DNA from: Dyella acidiphila
GTDB lineage: Bacteria > Pseudomonadota > Gammaproteobacteria > Xanthomonadales > Rhodanobacteraceae
DNA length: 64,000 bases
Assembly: GCF_014863405.1 (NCBI RefSeq)
Contig: NZ_JACZZA010000003.1
Span: forward strand, 124,001 to 188,000
Reading direction: 5' to 3'
The notes under the pieces are model-generated. The model searched no databases. It was given only the letters and a program-made list of their open reading frames with translations, and was not told where the DNA came from. Shown here piece by piece: positions 17,156-27,476 of this stretch. Each line of letters starts with the position of its first letter. Position 1 is the stretch's first letter. A program made the translations under genes and the position numbers.

Positions 17156-17902
17156 TCAGCGCATGCCGCCGGCCGCGAACAGATGCTCGCCGGTCAGCCA
17201 GTACGAATCGTCGGAAGCCAGGAACACGGCGATCGAAGCGATATCGTCCGGCTGGCCGATGCGGCCCAGCGGGGTCTGCGCGGTTGCGTGCTGATGGAAA
17301 TCCGAGCCGATAAAGCCGGCTGCGTGCGTGCCTTCAGTCTCCACCATGCCCGGATTCAGCGCGTTGACGCGGATCTTGCGCGGACCCAGTTCACGCGCCA
17401 GTACGCCGGTGATCGCATCCACCGCACCCTTGGTGGCGGTGTACACCGCACTGCCAGGCGGGGTCAGGCGCGTCACCAACGAGCCGATATTGATCACGCT
17501 GCCGCCTTCGCCCAGATGTTTGGCGGCTGCCTGGGTGGTCAGCAGCAGGCCCAGCACGTTGACGTCAAAGTGCTTTTTAAAATGCTGCTCGTTGATCTCT
17601 TCCAGCGGTGCGAACTCATACACACCCGAGTTGTTGACCAGCACGTCGAGACGGCCGAATTCCTTCACTGCCGCATCGATAATGCCCTGTGCCTCGGCGG
17701 CCTTGGAGACATCGCCGCCCACCGCAATCGCCTTGCCGCCGGCCTTGGCGATATCGGCCACCACGGCATCCGCGCCGGCCTTGCTGGATGCGTAATTGAC
17801 GACGACGGCAGCGCCCGCGGCGGCGAGCGCCTTGGCGATGGCCGCGCCGATACCCTTGGAACCGCCGGTTACGACGGCGACTTTGCCTTTCAGCTTGCTC
17901 AT
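17156..17902 (-). CDS. Short-chain dehydrogenase/reductase (SDR, classical)
   Basis: 248 aa classical SDR. The Rossmann motif TGGSKGIG (13-20), NNSG near 90, and the catalytic Ser-Tyr-Lys set, with SLVTRLT and YTATK near residues 143-159, are all present. NYASSK after beta-strand 2 suggests NADPH preference. It resembles the 3-oxoacyl-ACP reductase/glucose-1-dehydrogenase-like branch; a precise substrate cannot be given. It is a single gene ending at the hairpin 17095-17124. It faces an ArsR-like regulator whose operator-like inverted repeats (17934-17970) lie just upstream of its start, so it is probably repressed by that protein. Confidence 0.85.
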   Translation of the reverse strand: MSKLKGKVAVVTGGSKGIGAAIAKALAAAGAAVVVNYASSKAGADAVVADIAKAGGKAIAVGGDVSKAAEAQGIIDAAVKEFGRLDVLVNNSGVYEFAPLEEINEQHFKKHFDVNVLGLLLTTQAAAKHLGEGGSVINIGSLVTRLTPPGSAVYTATKGAVDAITGVLARELGPRKIRVNALNPGMVETEGTHAAGFIGSDFHQHATAQTPLGRIGQPDDIASIAVFLASDDSYWLTGEHLFAAGGMR

Positions 17903-17933
17903 GGATGTGTCCTCAAGACAGGTGGTGGGGTTG

Positions 17934-17970
17934 GTTCATAAATCCCATAGTTCGTAACTTATGAACTATG
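17934..17970. promoter_or_regulatory. Overlapping inverted repeats, probable ArsR-type operator
   Basis: CATAGTTC (17946-17953) is repeated inverted as GAACTATG (17963-17970). GTTCATAA (17934-17941) is repeated inverted as TTATGAAC (17959-17966). The interlocked sites lie in the 94-bp divergent gap between the SDR and the regulator gene and are AT-rich relative to their surroundings. Confidence 0.6.
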
Positions 17971-17996
17971 GAACTAGAAATCAAGCCCCTGGTAAA

Positions 17997-18386
17997 ATGC
18001 GCGACATGAGACCGCTGATTCACCCGTCCATCGAGGACATCACCGTCGAGGGCATCCTGCACGCACTGTCCGATCCGGTGCGCGCGGCCATTTTCGCCGA
18101 GCTGGCCGTCTGCGCCGGCGCCACCTGTTCGAACTTCCTGAAAATCAGCGACCGCGATATTCCTAAGTCGACCTTGTCGCAGCATTTCCGTGCGCTGCGC
18201 GAGGCCGGCCTGATCCGCAGCGAGCGGCAGGGTGTGGAGATGCGCAACAGCACGCGCTACGCCGAAGTCGAGCAACGCTTCCCGGGACTGGTCGGCACCA
18301 TCATGAAAGCGCATCAGGCGCAGGCCGAGGAGCGGCTGCGCGCAGGTAGGCGCAAGGCTGCCGCCAAGAAAAGCAAGGCAGGCTGA
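17997..18386 (+). CDS. ArsR/HTH_20-like winged-helix repressor
   Basis: 129 aa from ATG 17997, or 126 aa from ATG 18006; the ribosome site is weak for both. The winged helix-turn-helix is clear: ILHALSDPVRAAIFAELA (helix 1-2) and PKSTLSQHFRALREAGLIRS (recognition helix), then a wing with RQGVEMRNSTRY. No metal-binding cysteine motif of ArsR/CadC type is seen (the two Cys at about 38 and 43 are outside the usual position), so it may sense a small molecule or redox state. The C-terminus is Lys/Ala-rich and basic. It is divergent from the SDR gene, which it likely controls together with itself. Confidence 0.8.
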   Translation: MRDMRPLIHPSIEDITVEGILHALSDPVRAAIFAELAVCAGATCSNFLKISDRDIPKSTLSQHFRALREAGLIRSERQGVEMRNSTRYAEVEQRFPGLVGTIMKAHQAQAEERLRAGRRKAAAKKSKAG

Positions 18387-18392
18387 TCGGCG

Positions 18393-19475
18393 TCAGACCG
18401 GAAAACTGCGCCGTGCCAGCTGCGGCGGCATGCCGGTCCAGCGTTTGAATGCACGGCGGAATTCGCGCGGATCGCTGAAACCCAGTTCGATGCCGATTTC
18501 GGCCACGCTCATCTGGCCGGCATGCAACAGTTCCAGCGCGCGTTCGGCGCGCACGCGATCGTGGATCTCGCGGAAGATGCGGCCGCTGTCGGCCAGCCTG
18601 CGGCGCAGCGAGCGTTCGCTCAGATGCAGCGTACGCGCTACTTCGGTCAGCCTGGGATGCTCGCGCAGGCGGCTGCGCAGCAGGCGCTCCACCGAACCGA
18701 CGATTTCATCCGAGCTGCTGGTGCCGCGCAGTTGCTGGTGGCATAGCGTCAGCGCCTGGCGCGAGGTAAGCGGGTTGTAGCCGGGCAGCGGGTAGTCCAT
18801 CCAGTGCGTATCGATCAGCACGCGGTTGTGCTGCGCGCCGAAGCGCAGCTCGCACTGGAAGGTTTTGGCGTATTCGTCGCGATACGGCGGTGCCGGATAG
18901 GTGAATTCCACCCGCACCGGAATCAGCTTCGGCCCGACCAGTTCGCGCGCAATGGCCAAACTGCTGGAAAACAGCTCTTCGCACAGGAACGGCAGCAGTT
19001 CGATTTCGCCGAAGCGCGGCCATGCCTGCGCCGCCACGGTGCGTGCATCGACCTCGGCAAAATCCACATCGAGCAGGCTGCCGCAGATTTTGTGGTTTTC
19101 AATGCCCACGCCCATCGCATCGCCGAAATTGCGCGAGGTCATCATGGCCAGACCAAGCAGGCCGAAGCTGCCGATGGTTTCGTTGCGCCCGACCGACAGG
19201 CCAAGCCCCGGATCCCGCAGCACCTTCAGTGCGCGCGCGATAACCGTGCGTGCCTGGCGATAGGAAACACGCACCGACGGATCGTTGATCTGCTGGCGCG
19301 TGATGCCGAGCCCGGCAAACCATGCTTCGCTGGAAAGCCCGCGGCGCGCGGCAAGCTCAGTGAGATGCACCAATACATTGGGCGGTATATCGGCGGCGAG
19401 TGCGCGCGGATCCGGTTCGATCGGTAGCGGCGACATGCGCCGCGTGCGCTGCATTTCAAATGCCAGTTCTGACAT
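18393..19475 (-). CDS. AraC-family transcriptional regulator (arabinose-binding-like N-terminal domain)
   Basis: 360 aa; ATG 19475 with GGGGGAAGG six bases upstream. The N-terminal 200 residues match the sensor type found in OruR/ArgR-like AraC regulators (GLGLSVGRNETIGSFGLLGLA, FEMQ start). The C-terminal part carries two helix-turn-helix units: TEVARTLHLSERSLRRRLA and SVAEIGIELGFSDPREFRRA, followed by FKRWTGMPP. Its stop is six bases from the stop of the plus-strand ArsR-like gene. The target is unknown; no divergent gene faces it, as the next gene upstream is on the same strand. The N-terminal domain suggests a small hydrophobic or amino-acid ligand. Confidence 0.85.
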   Translation of the reverse strand: MSELAFEMQRTRRMSPLPIEPDPRALAADIPPNVLVHLTELAARRGLSSEAWFAGLGITRQQINDPSVRVSYRQARTVIARALKVLRDPGLGLSVGRNETIGSFGLLGLAMMTSRNFGDAMGVGIENHKICGSLLDVDFAEVDARTVAAQAWPRFGEIELLPFLCEELFSSSLAIARELVGPKLIPVRVEFTYPAPPYRDEYAKTFQCELRFGAQHNRVLIDTHWMDYPLPGYNPLTSRQALTLCHQQLRGTSSSDEIVGSVERLLRSRLREHPRLTEVARTLHLSERSLRRRLADSGRIFREIHDRVRAERALELLHAGQMSVAEIGIELGFSDPREFRRAFKRWTGMPPQLARRSFPV

Positions 19476-19587
19476 GCCAGACCTTCCCCCGTGCCGACCC
19501 TCTTCGGCGCAGAACGTATCTTCTAGCACGTGTGGGCGCGAGGTGGTTGGCGCGGCGCACAAGCGTCGCCGCGTATGTTGCGAAGCG

Positions 19588-20349
19588 TTACGGCTTCGTC
19601 GACATGGCGTGCTGCCACTGCGCGACCCAGCCATCCAGATCGGCCAGCCGCTTCACGGAATCATCACTCAGCGACATGCCCACCGCTGCGCCTGCGACGC
19701 GGCCGCTTGGATCGATCAACATCAATGTCGGATACGTACCGACGCCCAGCGTATCGGTCAGCGCAACGCCGTCGTACAGCACGTTCCAGCTCAGGCCGTG
19801 GTCGTCGACAAAGCCGCGTGCAAGCACAGCGTCTTCGAATGTGATCGACACCACATTCATCTCGCCATGCTCGCGTGCGAAGGCATTCAAGGTAGGCACC
19901 TCGGCGATGCATGGCCCGCATTCGGCGAAGAAAAAGCTCACGAGCGTATAGCGCCCGTGAAAATCACTGAGTCGCTGGGTGGCGCCGCGCAGCGAGCGCA
20001 ATTCAAACGGCGGAAAGGCATCGCCGCGGCCGAACGCGAAGCGGCCGGGCTCGCCGGCATGGGCGCCGGGCGGACGCAGCCGCAGTACGGCGGCGCCGGC
20101 CTGACGATCGCGCGTAATGCTGTAGGAACGGCGCGCGTGCAGTTGCTGCGCGAAGCCGGCGTAGTCCAGCGGCTTGCCGTTGGAGTCGAGGTAGCGGACG
20201 TGCGGTGTGCTGCCGAGTTGCAGGGTGGCGAGGAAGCTTGCTTCGTCGCTGTCGTGCGAGGCCGCGCTTGCCTCACACTTCACGCTCAAGTGGATTTGCC
20301 CTTGCCAGGTCCGCGCAATGAAGAAAGATTGCGCGAGGTTTCCCCTCAC
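19588..20349 (-). CDS. TlpA-like thioredoxin-fold protein, N-terminus possibly lost to a repeat
   Basis: Up to 253 aa. The C-terminal 140 residues form a TlpA/redoxin domain: DFHGRYTLVSFFFAECGPC with the C144-G-P-C147 redox motif, VGTYPTLMLIDPSG with the cis-Pro loop. TlpA proteins are normally exported, yet no signal peptide can be seen. The only workable start is GTG at 20349, which lies inside a REP-like repeat (20342-20382) whose GGGGAGAGGG would act as ribosome site. Either the repeat inserted into the 5' end of an exported gene and created a new start, or translation begins at an unrecognised codon. It lies on the same strand as putA, 39 bp after its stop. Confidence 0.6.
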   Translation of the reverse strand: MRGNLAQSFFIARTWQGQIHLSVKCEASAASHDSDEASFLATLQLGSTPHVRYLDSNGKPLDYAGFAQQLHARRSYSITRDRQAGAAVLRLRPPGAHAGEPGRFAFGRGDAFPPFELRSLRGATQRLSDFHGRYTLVSFFFAECGPCIAEVPTLNAFAREHGEMNVVSITFEDAVLARGFVDDHGLSWNVLYDGVALTDTLGVGTYPTLMLIDPSGRVAGAAVGMSLSDDSVKRLADLDGWVAQWQHAMSTKP

Positions 20350-20382
20350 CCCAACCCTCTCCCCGGAGGGGAGAGGGAGCAG
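20342..20382. repeat. REP-like element between putA and the redoxin gene
   Basis: The arm CCCCTCACCCCAACCC is followed by the palindrome CTCTCCCCGGAGGGGAGAG. It is the same family as the units at 44536-45331 and 56043-56178. It contains the putative GTG start of the redoxin gene. Confidence 0.75.
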
Positions 20383-20388
20383 GGCGGC

Positions 20389-23300
20389 TTACTCGCCGAT
20401 CGTCAGCAGCGACGCGTTGCCGCCCGCCGCCGTGGTGTTGATGGTGAGCGTGCGCTCACCCGCAAAGCGCAGCAGATAGTGCGGGCCACCCGCTTTCGGG
20501 CCGGTACCCGAGAGGCTCTCGCCGCCGAACGGCTGCACGCCCACTACCGCGCCGATCTGGTTGCGGTTGACGTAGCAATTGCCCACCCGCGCATGGCTGC
20601 GGATGTATTCCACCGTATCGTCGATACGGCTGTGCACGCCCAGCGTCAGGCCATAGCCGGTGCCGTTGATGGCGTCGATCACCTGCGCCAGCTCGCTACC
20701 CTTCCAGCGGATCACGTGCAGCACCGGACCGAACACTTCGCGCTTGAGGATATTGAGCGAGGGAATCTCGTACGCGCGCGGCGCGAAGAACGTGCCGTTG
20801 CCGGTTGCGGCCGGATCGAGCGTGGCTTCAGCGATCTTCTTCGCTTCCTTGTCCATGCGTGCGGCATGGTCGTTGAGGATCTTCAGCGCATCCTCGTCGA
20901 TGACCGGACCCACGTCGGTGGACAGCTGGCCGGGGTCGCCCACCTTCAGTTCGGCCATCGCACCGGCCAGCATGCCGGTGACCTTGTCGGCGATATCTTC
21001 CTGCACGAACAGCACGCGCGCGGCGGAGCAGCGCTGGCCGGCGGACTGGAAGGCGGAGGCGATCACGTCCTTGACGATCTGCTCGGGCAGGGCGGAGGAG
21101 TCGGCAATCATCGCGTTCTGGCCGCCGGTTTCGGCGATCAGTGCGGCGATCGGCGCATTGCGCGCCGCCAGTGCGCGGTTGATCGCCCAGGCGGTTTCGG
21201 TGGAGCCGGTAAAGGCCACGCCGGCCACGCGCGGATCCTTGGTCAGCGCGGCGCCGACCACGGCGCCATCGCCGGGCAGGTATTGCAGCACGTCGGCCGG
21301 CACGCCGGCTTCATGCAGCAGCTTCACGGCCACGTAGCCGATCAGGCTGGTCTGCTCGGCCGGCTTGGCGATCACGCTGTTGCCGGCAGCGAGCGCCGCC
21401 GATACCTGGCCGAGGAAGATCGCCAGCGGGAAGTTCCACGGACTGATGCAGACGAACACGCCGCGGCCATTGAGGAACAACTGATTGCTCTCGCCGGTCG
21501 GGCCGGGCAACTGCTCCGGATGGCCGAACAGGCGGCGGGCCATGGTGGCGTAGTAGCGCAGGAAGTCGGCGGCTTCGCGGATTTCGGCGATCGCGTCGGG
21601 CAGGCTCTTGCCCGCCTCGCGCACGCACAGCGCGATGAATTCGCCGCGGCGTGCTTCGAGCTGGTCGGCAGCGTGCTCGAGGATGGCGGCGCGGCTGGCG
21701 GCGGGCAGGCGGTCCCAGTTCGGCTGGGCGGCCACGCCATTGGCCAGCGCCTTGTCGACCAGCGCGGCGTCGGCGCTGACATAGCTGCCGACCGGGTCGC
21801 GCCGATCGGCCGGATTGGTGACCGCGACCGTGGGGCCGTTGCCCTGTGCGCCCGGCACCAGCGGCGTGGCGTTCCACTGGCCGGACTTCGCGTTGATCGC
21901 CTCGGCGAGGGCCTTCAGTTCATTGTCGTTGGAGAAGTTGACGCCCATGGAATTCTTCCTAGATACCCAATTTGGATTTTGCGCAAGCGCAAAATGGTCA
22001 CCAAACAAGTTGACCGGCAGGGGAATGCGCGGGTGCGCAAAGCTGGAATGATTGGCCGCGTAGTAGCGGCGCACCGTTTCGCACGGATCGGCCACCAGTT
22101 CGCGCACCGGCAGCGTTTCATCCACCACGCGGTTGACGAAGCTGGTGTTGGCGCCATTTTCCAGCAGGCGGCGCACCAGATACGGCAGCAGGTCCTCGTG
22201 CGTGCCCACCGGCGCATACACGCGGCAAGGCACGTTGAGGTTCTGCGGGCCGATCACTTCGGCATACAGATCCGTGCCCATGCCGTGTAGGCGCTGGAAT
22301 TCGAACGGACGGCCGCGGGCAATGTGATGCACGGCGGCGATGCTGTGCGCGTTATGCGTGGCGAACTGCGGATAGATCAGCTCGCTACCGGCATCGAACA
22401 GCTTGTGCGCGCAGGCCAGGTAGGACACGTCGGTGTTCGGCTTGCGCGTATACAGCGGATAGCCGGACAGGCCCAGCTCCTGCGCGCGCTTGATCTCCGC
22501 GTCCCAGTACGCGCCCTTGACCAGGCGCACGTACCAGCGGCGGCCGCTGGCGCGCGCGGTTTCGATCAGCCAGTCGATCACGAACGGCGTGCGCTTGGAA
22601 TACGCCTGCACCACGATGCCCAGGCCGTTCCAGCCCTGCAGCGAAGGGTGCGCGAACACATCGCCGATGATGTCCAGCGAGAGTTCCAGGCGATCGGCTT
22701 CCTCGGCATCCACCGACAGCGCGATGCCCTGCTTCATCGCCAGCTGCGACAGTTCCAGCAGCTTGGCGCTGAGGTCGCGGCGCGCGTGTTCGCGATTGGC
22801 CACTTCATAGCGCGGGTGCAGTGCGGACAGCTTGACCGAGATCGACGGCGCATCGGTGTGATTGGCAAACGGGCCGCGCGCGCCGATGCGCGCGATGGCG
22901 TTGCGGTAATCCTGCTGGTAGCGCTCGGCGGTTTCGCTGGTGAGCGCCGATTCGCCCAGCATGTCGTAGGAATAGCGATAGGCGGCGTATTCGCCCTTGG
23001 CGCAGCGATCCAGCGCCTCGTCGATGCTACGGCCCATCACGAACTGGTGGCCCATGATGCGCATGGCCTGGCGCACCGCCAGGCGAATTGCCGGCTCGCC
23101 CGCGCGGCCGATCAGGCGGCGCAGCGCGCTGGTGAAATCGTGGCGCGTTTCCTCGGCCAGGTTGACCAGCTTGCCGGTGAGCATCAGGCCCCAGGTGGAG
23201 GCGTTGACGAACAGCGACTCGCTCTGGCCCAGGTGCTTCTTCCAGTTCGCGTCGCCCAGCTTGTCGCGGATCAGCTTGTCGGCGGTGGCCTTGTCGGGAA

Positions 23301-23592
23301 TGCGCAGCAGGGCCTCGGCCACGCACATCAGCAGCACGCCTTCCTCGCTGGAAAGGTCGTACTGGCGCATGAACGACTCCACCGCGCTCTGGTCCTTGGC
23401 GCGGGCGCGCACTCGGGTGACCAGGTCGGCGGCCAGGTCGATCACTTTTTCGCGCTCGACCGGGGGCAGGGTGGCTTGAGCGAGCAGGTCGTTGACCGCC
23501 TCGGTCTCGTCGCGCAGCCAGGCCGCGGTGATGCGTGCGCGGGCCGGCTCCGCGCCGGTCGGCAGTTCGGGGGTAAGAATGGGTTGGGTCAC
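20389..23592 (-). CDS. putA: Bifunctional proline dehydrogenase / L-glutamate-gamma-semialdehyde dehydrogenase PutA
   Basis: About 1067 aa from GTG 23592, the only start that fits the family N-terminus (TQPILTPELP). The enzyme oxidises proline to P5C with FAD, then the semialdehyde to glutamate with NAD+. The FAD barrel domain occupies roughly 80-500 (HYEVANREH region, YWDAEIKRAQELG, RRLLENGANTSFVNR). The dehydrogenase domain covers about 570-1040, with FTGSTETA, the base in ETGGQNAMI, the nucleophile in GQRCSAAR and GGESLSGTGPKAGG near the end. The N-terminal ribbon-helix-helix of trifunctional PutA is absent, as in shorter branch members, so it should not autoregulate. The Shine-Dalgarno sequence is poor. 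Confidence 0.92.
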   Translation of the reverse strand: MTQPILTPELPTGAEPARARITAAWLRDETEAVNDLLAQATLPPVEREKVIDLAADLVTRVRARAKDQSAVESFMRQYDLSSEEGVLLMCVAEALLRIPDKATADKLIRDKLGDANWKKHLGQSESLFVNASTWGLMLTGKLVNLAEETRHDFTSALRRLIGRAGEPAIRLAVRQAMRIMGHQFVMGRSIDEALDRCAKGEYAAYRYSYDMLGESALTSETAERYQQDYRNAIARIGARGPFANHTDAPSISVKLSALHPRYEVANREHARRDLSAKLLELSQLAMKQGIALSVDAEEADRLELSLDIIGDVFAHPSLQGWNGLGIVVQAYSKRTPFVIDWLIETARASGRRWYVRLVKGAYWDAEIKRAQELGLSGYPLYTRKPNTDVSYLACAHKLFDAGSELIYPQFATHNAHSIAAVHHIARGRPFEFQRLHGMGTDLYAEVIGPQNLNVPCRVYAPVGTHEDLLPYLVRRLLENGANTSFVNRVVDETLPVRELVADPCETVRRYYAANHSSFAHPRIPLPVNLFGDHFALAQNPNWVSRKNSMGVNFSNDNELKALAEAINAKSGQWNATPLVPGAQGNGPTVAVTNPADRRDPVGSYVSADAALVDKALANGVAAQPNWDRLPAASRAAILEHAADQLEARRGEFIALCVREAGKSLPDAIAEIREAADFLRYYATMARRLFGHPEQLPGPTGESNQLFLNGRGVFVCISPWNFPLAIFLGQVSAALAAGNSVIAKPAEQTSLIGYVAVKLLHEAGVPADVLQYLPGDGAVVGAALTKDPRVAGVAFTGSTETAWAINRALAARNAPIAALIAETGGQNAMIADSSALPEQIVKDVIASAFQSAGQRCSAARVLFVQEDIADKVTGMLAGAMAELKVGDPGQLSTDVGPVIDEDALKILNDHAARMDKEAKKIAEATLDPAATGNGTFFAPRAYEIPSLNILKREVFGPVLHVIRWKGSELAQVIDAINGTGYGLTLGVHSRIDDTVEYIRSHARVGNCYVNRNQIGAVVGVQPFGGESLSGTGPKAGGPHYLLRFAGERTLTINTTAAGGNASLLTIGE

Positions 23593-23710
23593 GATGGCGT
23601 GGCGCGTAGGAATGGGGCTTGGGAACGCGGAATTGTACGGCGGGGCGGCCTGTGAACGCATCCGTATAGATAAGGTGTGGGCCGGAAGCGCCTGGCCGCC
23701 CTGGCCCCCG

Positions 23711-23826
23711 GTCATTCCGGCGCAGGCCGAAATCCATGTGCCGTCTGGCGCAGGGCGCGCCGATGACGGTGACATGTCTGCCGCCGATGCTTTGAGAATG
23801 GATCCCGGCCTGCGCCGCAATCACGG
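23711..23826. repeat. REP-like element, CATTCCGG family (degenerate right arm)
   Basis: The left arm GTCATTCCGGCGCAGGCCG and the right arm CCGGCCTGCGCCGCAATCAC are inverted copies about 90 bp apart. Relatives lie at 29621-29696, 35715-35744 and 35867-35962. It sits in the 496-bp gap between divergent putA and the cox cluster. Confidence 0.7.
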
Positions 23827-23960
23827 TCAGCGGGAAGGGGGTTGCTGGCGTGCGGCGCGCATTCGCCCCGCGACAATTTGTAGCAACCGCAGAAGCGGGC
23901 ACCGGCTCGCACGCGTCCCAAATCGGTATCGGCACGCAAACTCCGCACAACGCGTATATC

Positions 23961-23986
23961 CCGGCAAATATTCGTTTTTTTGCCGG
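23961..23986 (+). other. Stem-loop upstream of the DUF2244 gene
   Basis: CCGGCAAA (23961-23968) pairs with TTTGCCGG (23979-23986). The loop carries a T-run. It may be a leader structure or an old terminator; nothing else gene-like is visible between 23827 and 24088. Confidence 0.35.
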
Positions 23987-24088
23987 TGCGCAACGCGGCT
24001 GCCGACACCTTGCACGCGCTGCACCCATCCTTGCCGGCTCCAGCATCGCGGCCTATGATCGGAACGTTCCAGGCACGCCGGACTTCCC

Positions 24089-24571
24089 ATGATCGTGCTT
24101 CGACCAGCCCTCGGCGGCCTGCCGTGCGTGTTGTGGCTACGGCCCAATCGCATGCTCAGCCGGCGCGGCCTGCGTCGCCTGATCCTGGTGCTGGCTACCC
24201 TGGCGTTGATGACGGCAGGTCTGGGAGCGTGGCAGGGCAATGTATTCGCCCCGTTGTTCGCCCTGATCGAGGCTTCCGCCGTGGCCATCGCCTTGAGCGT
24301 GGCCTGGCGAGCCGGCGACCGCAGCGAACGCATCACCCTCGACGCCGAGTCGCTGGAGGTGCAAACCCTGCCGGGACGCCGCTGTACGCGCTTCCAGCCC
24401 TATTGGGTGCGCGTGCTGCTGGAATCAGGGGAGGGGCGTTACCGATTGTTGTTGTCGTCGCACGGACGCAAGCTGGAAGTTGGGGCTTTCCTCGCGGAGG
24501 AGGAACGCGCCGAGCTGTTCCGGAAACTCAGGGTGCTGCTGGCCGATTTCCAATCCCAGTCGCGCAGGTAG
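24089..24571 (+). CDS. DUF2244 domain-containing membrane protein
   Basis: 160 aa. Two adjacent transmembrane helices (LILVLATLALMTAGLGAW and LFALIEASAVAIALSVAW, about residues 30-75) are followed by a C-terminal beta-rich domain with RITLDAESLEVQ, WVRVLLES and RKLEVGAFLAEEERAEL. This is the DUF2244 pattern. In many proteobacteria this gene sits directly before the cytochrome c oxidase subunit II gene, as here (19-bp gap), suggesting a role in oxidase assembly or membrane integration, but no function is established. Confidence 0.8.
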   Translation: MIVLRPALGGLPCVLWLRPNRMLSRRGLRRLILVLATLALMTAGLGAWQGNVFAPLFALIEASAVAIALSVAWRAGDRSERITLDAESLEVQTLPGRRCTRFQPYWVRVLLESGEGRYRLLLSSHGRKLEVGAFLAEEERAELFRKLRVLLADFQSQSRR

Positions 24572-24590
24572 GTTCAACAAAGGTGCAAAC

Positions 24591-25544
24591 ATGAGAGCTG
24601 GCGGCATCGGGAAGCACGGCATCAGGTTCGGGGCGAAGCACATAGTCGGGGCATGGGGGGCAGCAGTCCTCGGTTTGTTCGGCAGCAGCGTTGAGGCGAA
24701 TCCGCAGCCCGGGCAATTGAATCTCACGCCTGGCGTGACGACCTATTCGGAAGTGCCGTACCTGCTCAACAACGTGTCGCTGGGCGTCTGCGTGGTGATC
24801 GGCATCCTGGTGTTCGGCGCGATGTTCATCGCCATGTTCCGCTTCCGCAAATCCGCCGGCGCGGTGGCCGAGAAGTGGTCGCACAACACCACGGTCGAGA
24901 TCATCTGGACCGTCATCCCCATTCTTATTCTTATTACCCTGGCGTGGCTGGCCACCAACGGCCTGCGCCAGTTCTCCGACACCACCGGTGCGCAGATGAC
25001 GGTGAAGGTCACCGGCTACCAGTGGAAGTGGCGCTACGACTACGTCGACTACCAGGGCAAGGCGATCAGCAAGGTCGGCTTCATGTCCAAGCTGGACGAC
25101 CAGAGCAATGCCACTCGCCAGCTCAATTCCGGCCTCGATCCGTGGGCGGTGAAGGCCGATGGCGAGCAGACCTATCTGCTCAACGTGGACCACCCGCTGG
25201 TGGTGCCGATCCATACCAAGATCCGTTTCGTGATCACCGCCGACGACGTGATCCATTCCTGGTTCGTGCCCGCGCTGGGCTGGAAGATGGATGCGATCCC
25301 GGGCGTGGTGAATGCGGCGTGGACCAATATCAATACGCCAGGCATCTATCGCGGCCAGTGCGCGGAACTGTGCGGCCAGGACCATGGCTTCATGCCGATC
25401 GTGGTGAAGGCGGTCTCGCAGGAAGATTTCGCCAAGTGGCTGGCTTCGCAGCAGCAGCCCGCTGCCGCACCGGCTGCGGCCGCCACCGCGGCGGCGCCTG
25501 CACAGGCCAGCGTGCAGGTCCCGGCACACGCAACACAGGGTTGA
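24591..25544 (+). CDS. coxB: Cytochrome c oxidase subunit II
   Basis: 317 aa; ATG 24591 after AAGGTG. A signal-like N-terminus is followed by the two transmembrane helices of subunit II (LGVCVVIGILVFGAMFIAMF and IIWTVIPILILITLAWLA). The periplasmic cupredoxin domain carries the binuclear CuA site: a His in DDVIHSWFVP, then C257-x3-C261, H265 and M268 in CAELCGQDHGFM. The aromatic electron-entry patch GYQWKWRYDY is present. The C-terminus is an Ala/Gln/Pro tail without a fused cytochrome c domain. It is the first structural gene of the coxBAC cluster and accepts electrons from cytochrome c. Confidence 0.95.
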   Translation: MRAGGIGKHGIRFGAKHIVGAWGAAVLGLFGSSVEANPQPGQLNLTPGVTTYSEVPYLLNNVSLGVCVVIGILVFGAMFIAMFRFRKSAGAVAEKWSHNTTVEIIWTVIPILILITLAWLATNGLRQFSDTTGAQMTVKVTGYQWKWRYDYVDYQGKAISKVGFMSKLDDQSNATRQLNSGLDPWAVKADGEQTYLLNVDHPLVVPIHTKIRFVITADDVIHSWFVPALGWKMDAIPGVVNAAWTNINTPGIYRGQCAELCGQDHGFMPIVVKAVSQEDFAKWLASQQQPAAAPAAAATAAAPAQASVQVPAHATQG

Positions 25545-25608
25545 TCATCCGGCTGCTTTCGTTCCGCAGTTCACGTAAACGCATTCATTAAGGCAGAGGT
25601 TCAAGGCC

Positions 25609-27234
<1,626 letters not shown>

Positions 27235-27237
27235 TCG

Positions 27238-27423
27238 ATGAAGCTCGACCAGCAGATGCTCGAAACAGACCAGGCGCGGCGCGTAAAGCGCGCCCGCCGC
27301 ACGGCGGCGGCGATCGGCATCGTTGCCTTCGCCGTGTTCGTGTTCTCGATCGCGCAGATGCTCTGGCTTCAGCACCACCCCGAGGCGCACGCGCGTGCGG
27401 TTGCCGAGGCGCTCATGCAGTAA
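27238..27423 (+). CDS. Small single-span protein in the cox operon
   Basis: 61 aa: a charged N-terminal half (DQQMLETDQARRVKRARR), one transmembrane helix (IGIVAFAVFVFSIAQMLWL) and a short periplasmic tail with HHPEAH. It starts three bases after the ctaD stop and precedes coxC by 53 bp. A similarly placed small protein followed by Cox11/CtaG is usual in relatives; here no ctaG follows. It might be a small assembly factor, but no family assignment is certain. Confidence 0.7.
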   Translation: MKLDQQMLETDQARRVKRARRTAAAIGIVAFAVFVFSIAQMLWLQHHPEAHARAVAEALMQ

Positions 27424-27476
27424 ACCTTGCCAAGGCAGGGACGTAGGTCACCAGGAACATCTACGGGATACACATC

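Noticed and set aside
24061-24070. GGAACGTTCC palindrome before the DUF2244 gene as an operator
   Set aside because: A perfect but isolated 10-bp palindrome, expected by chance in 64 kb; no supporting promoter found.
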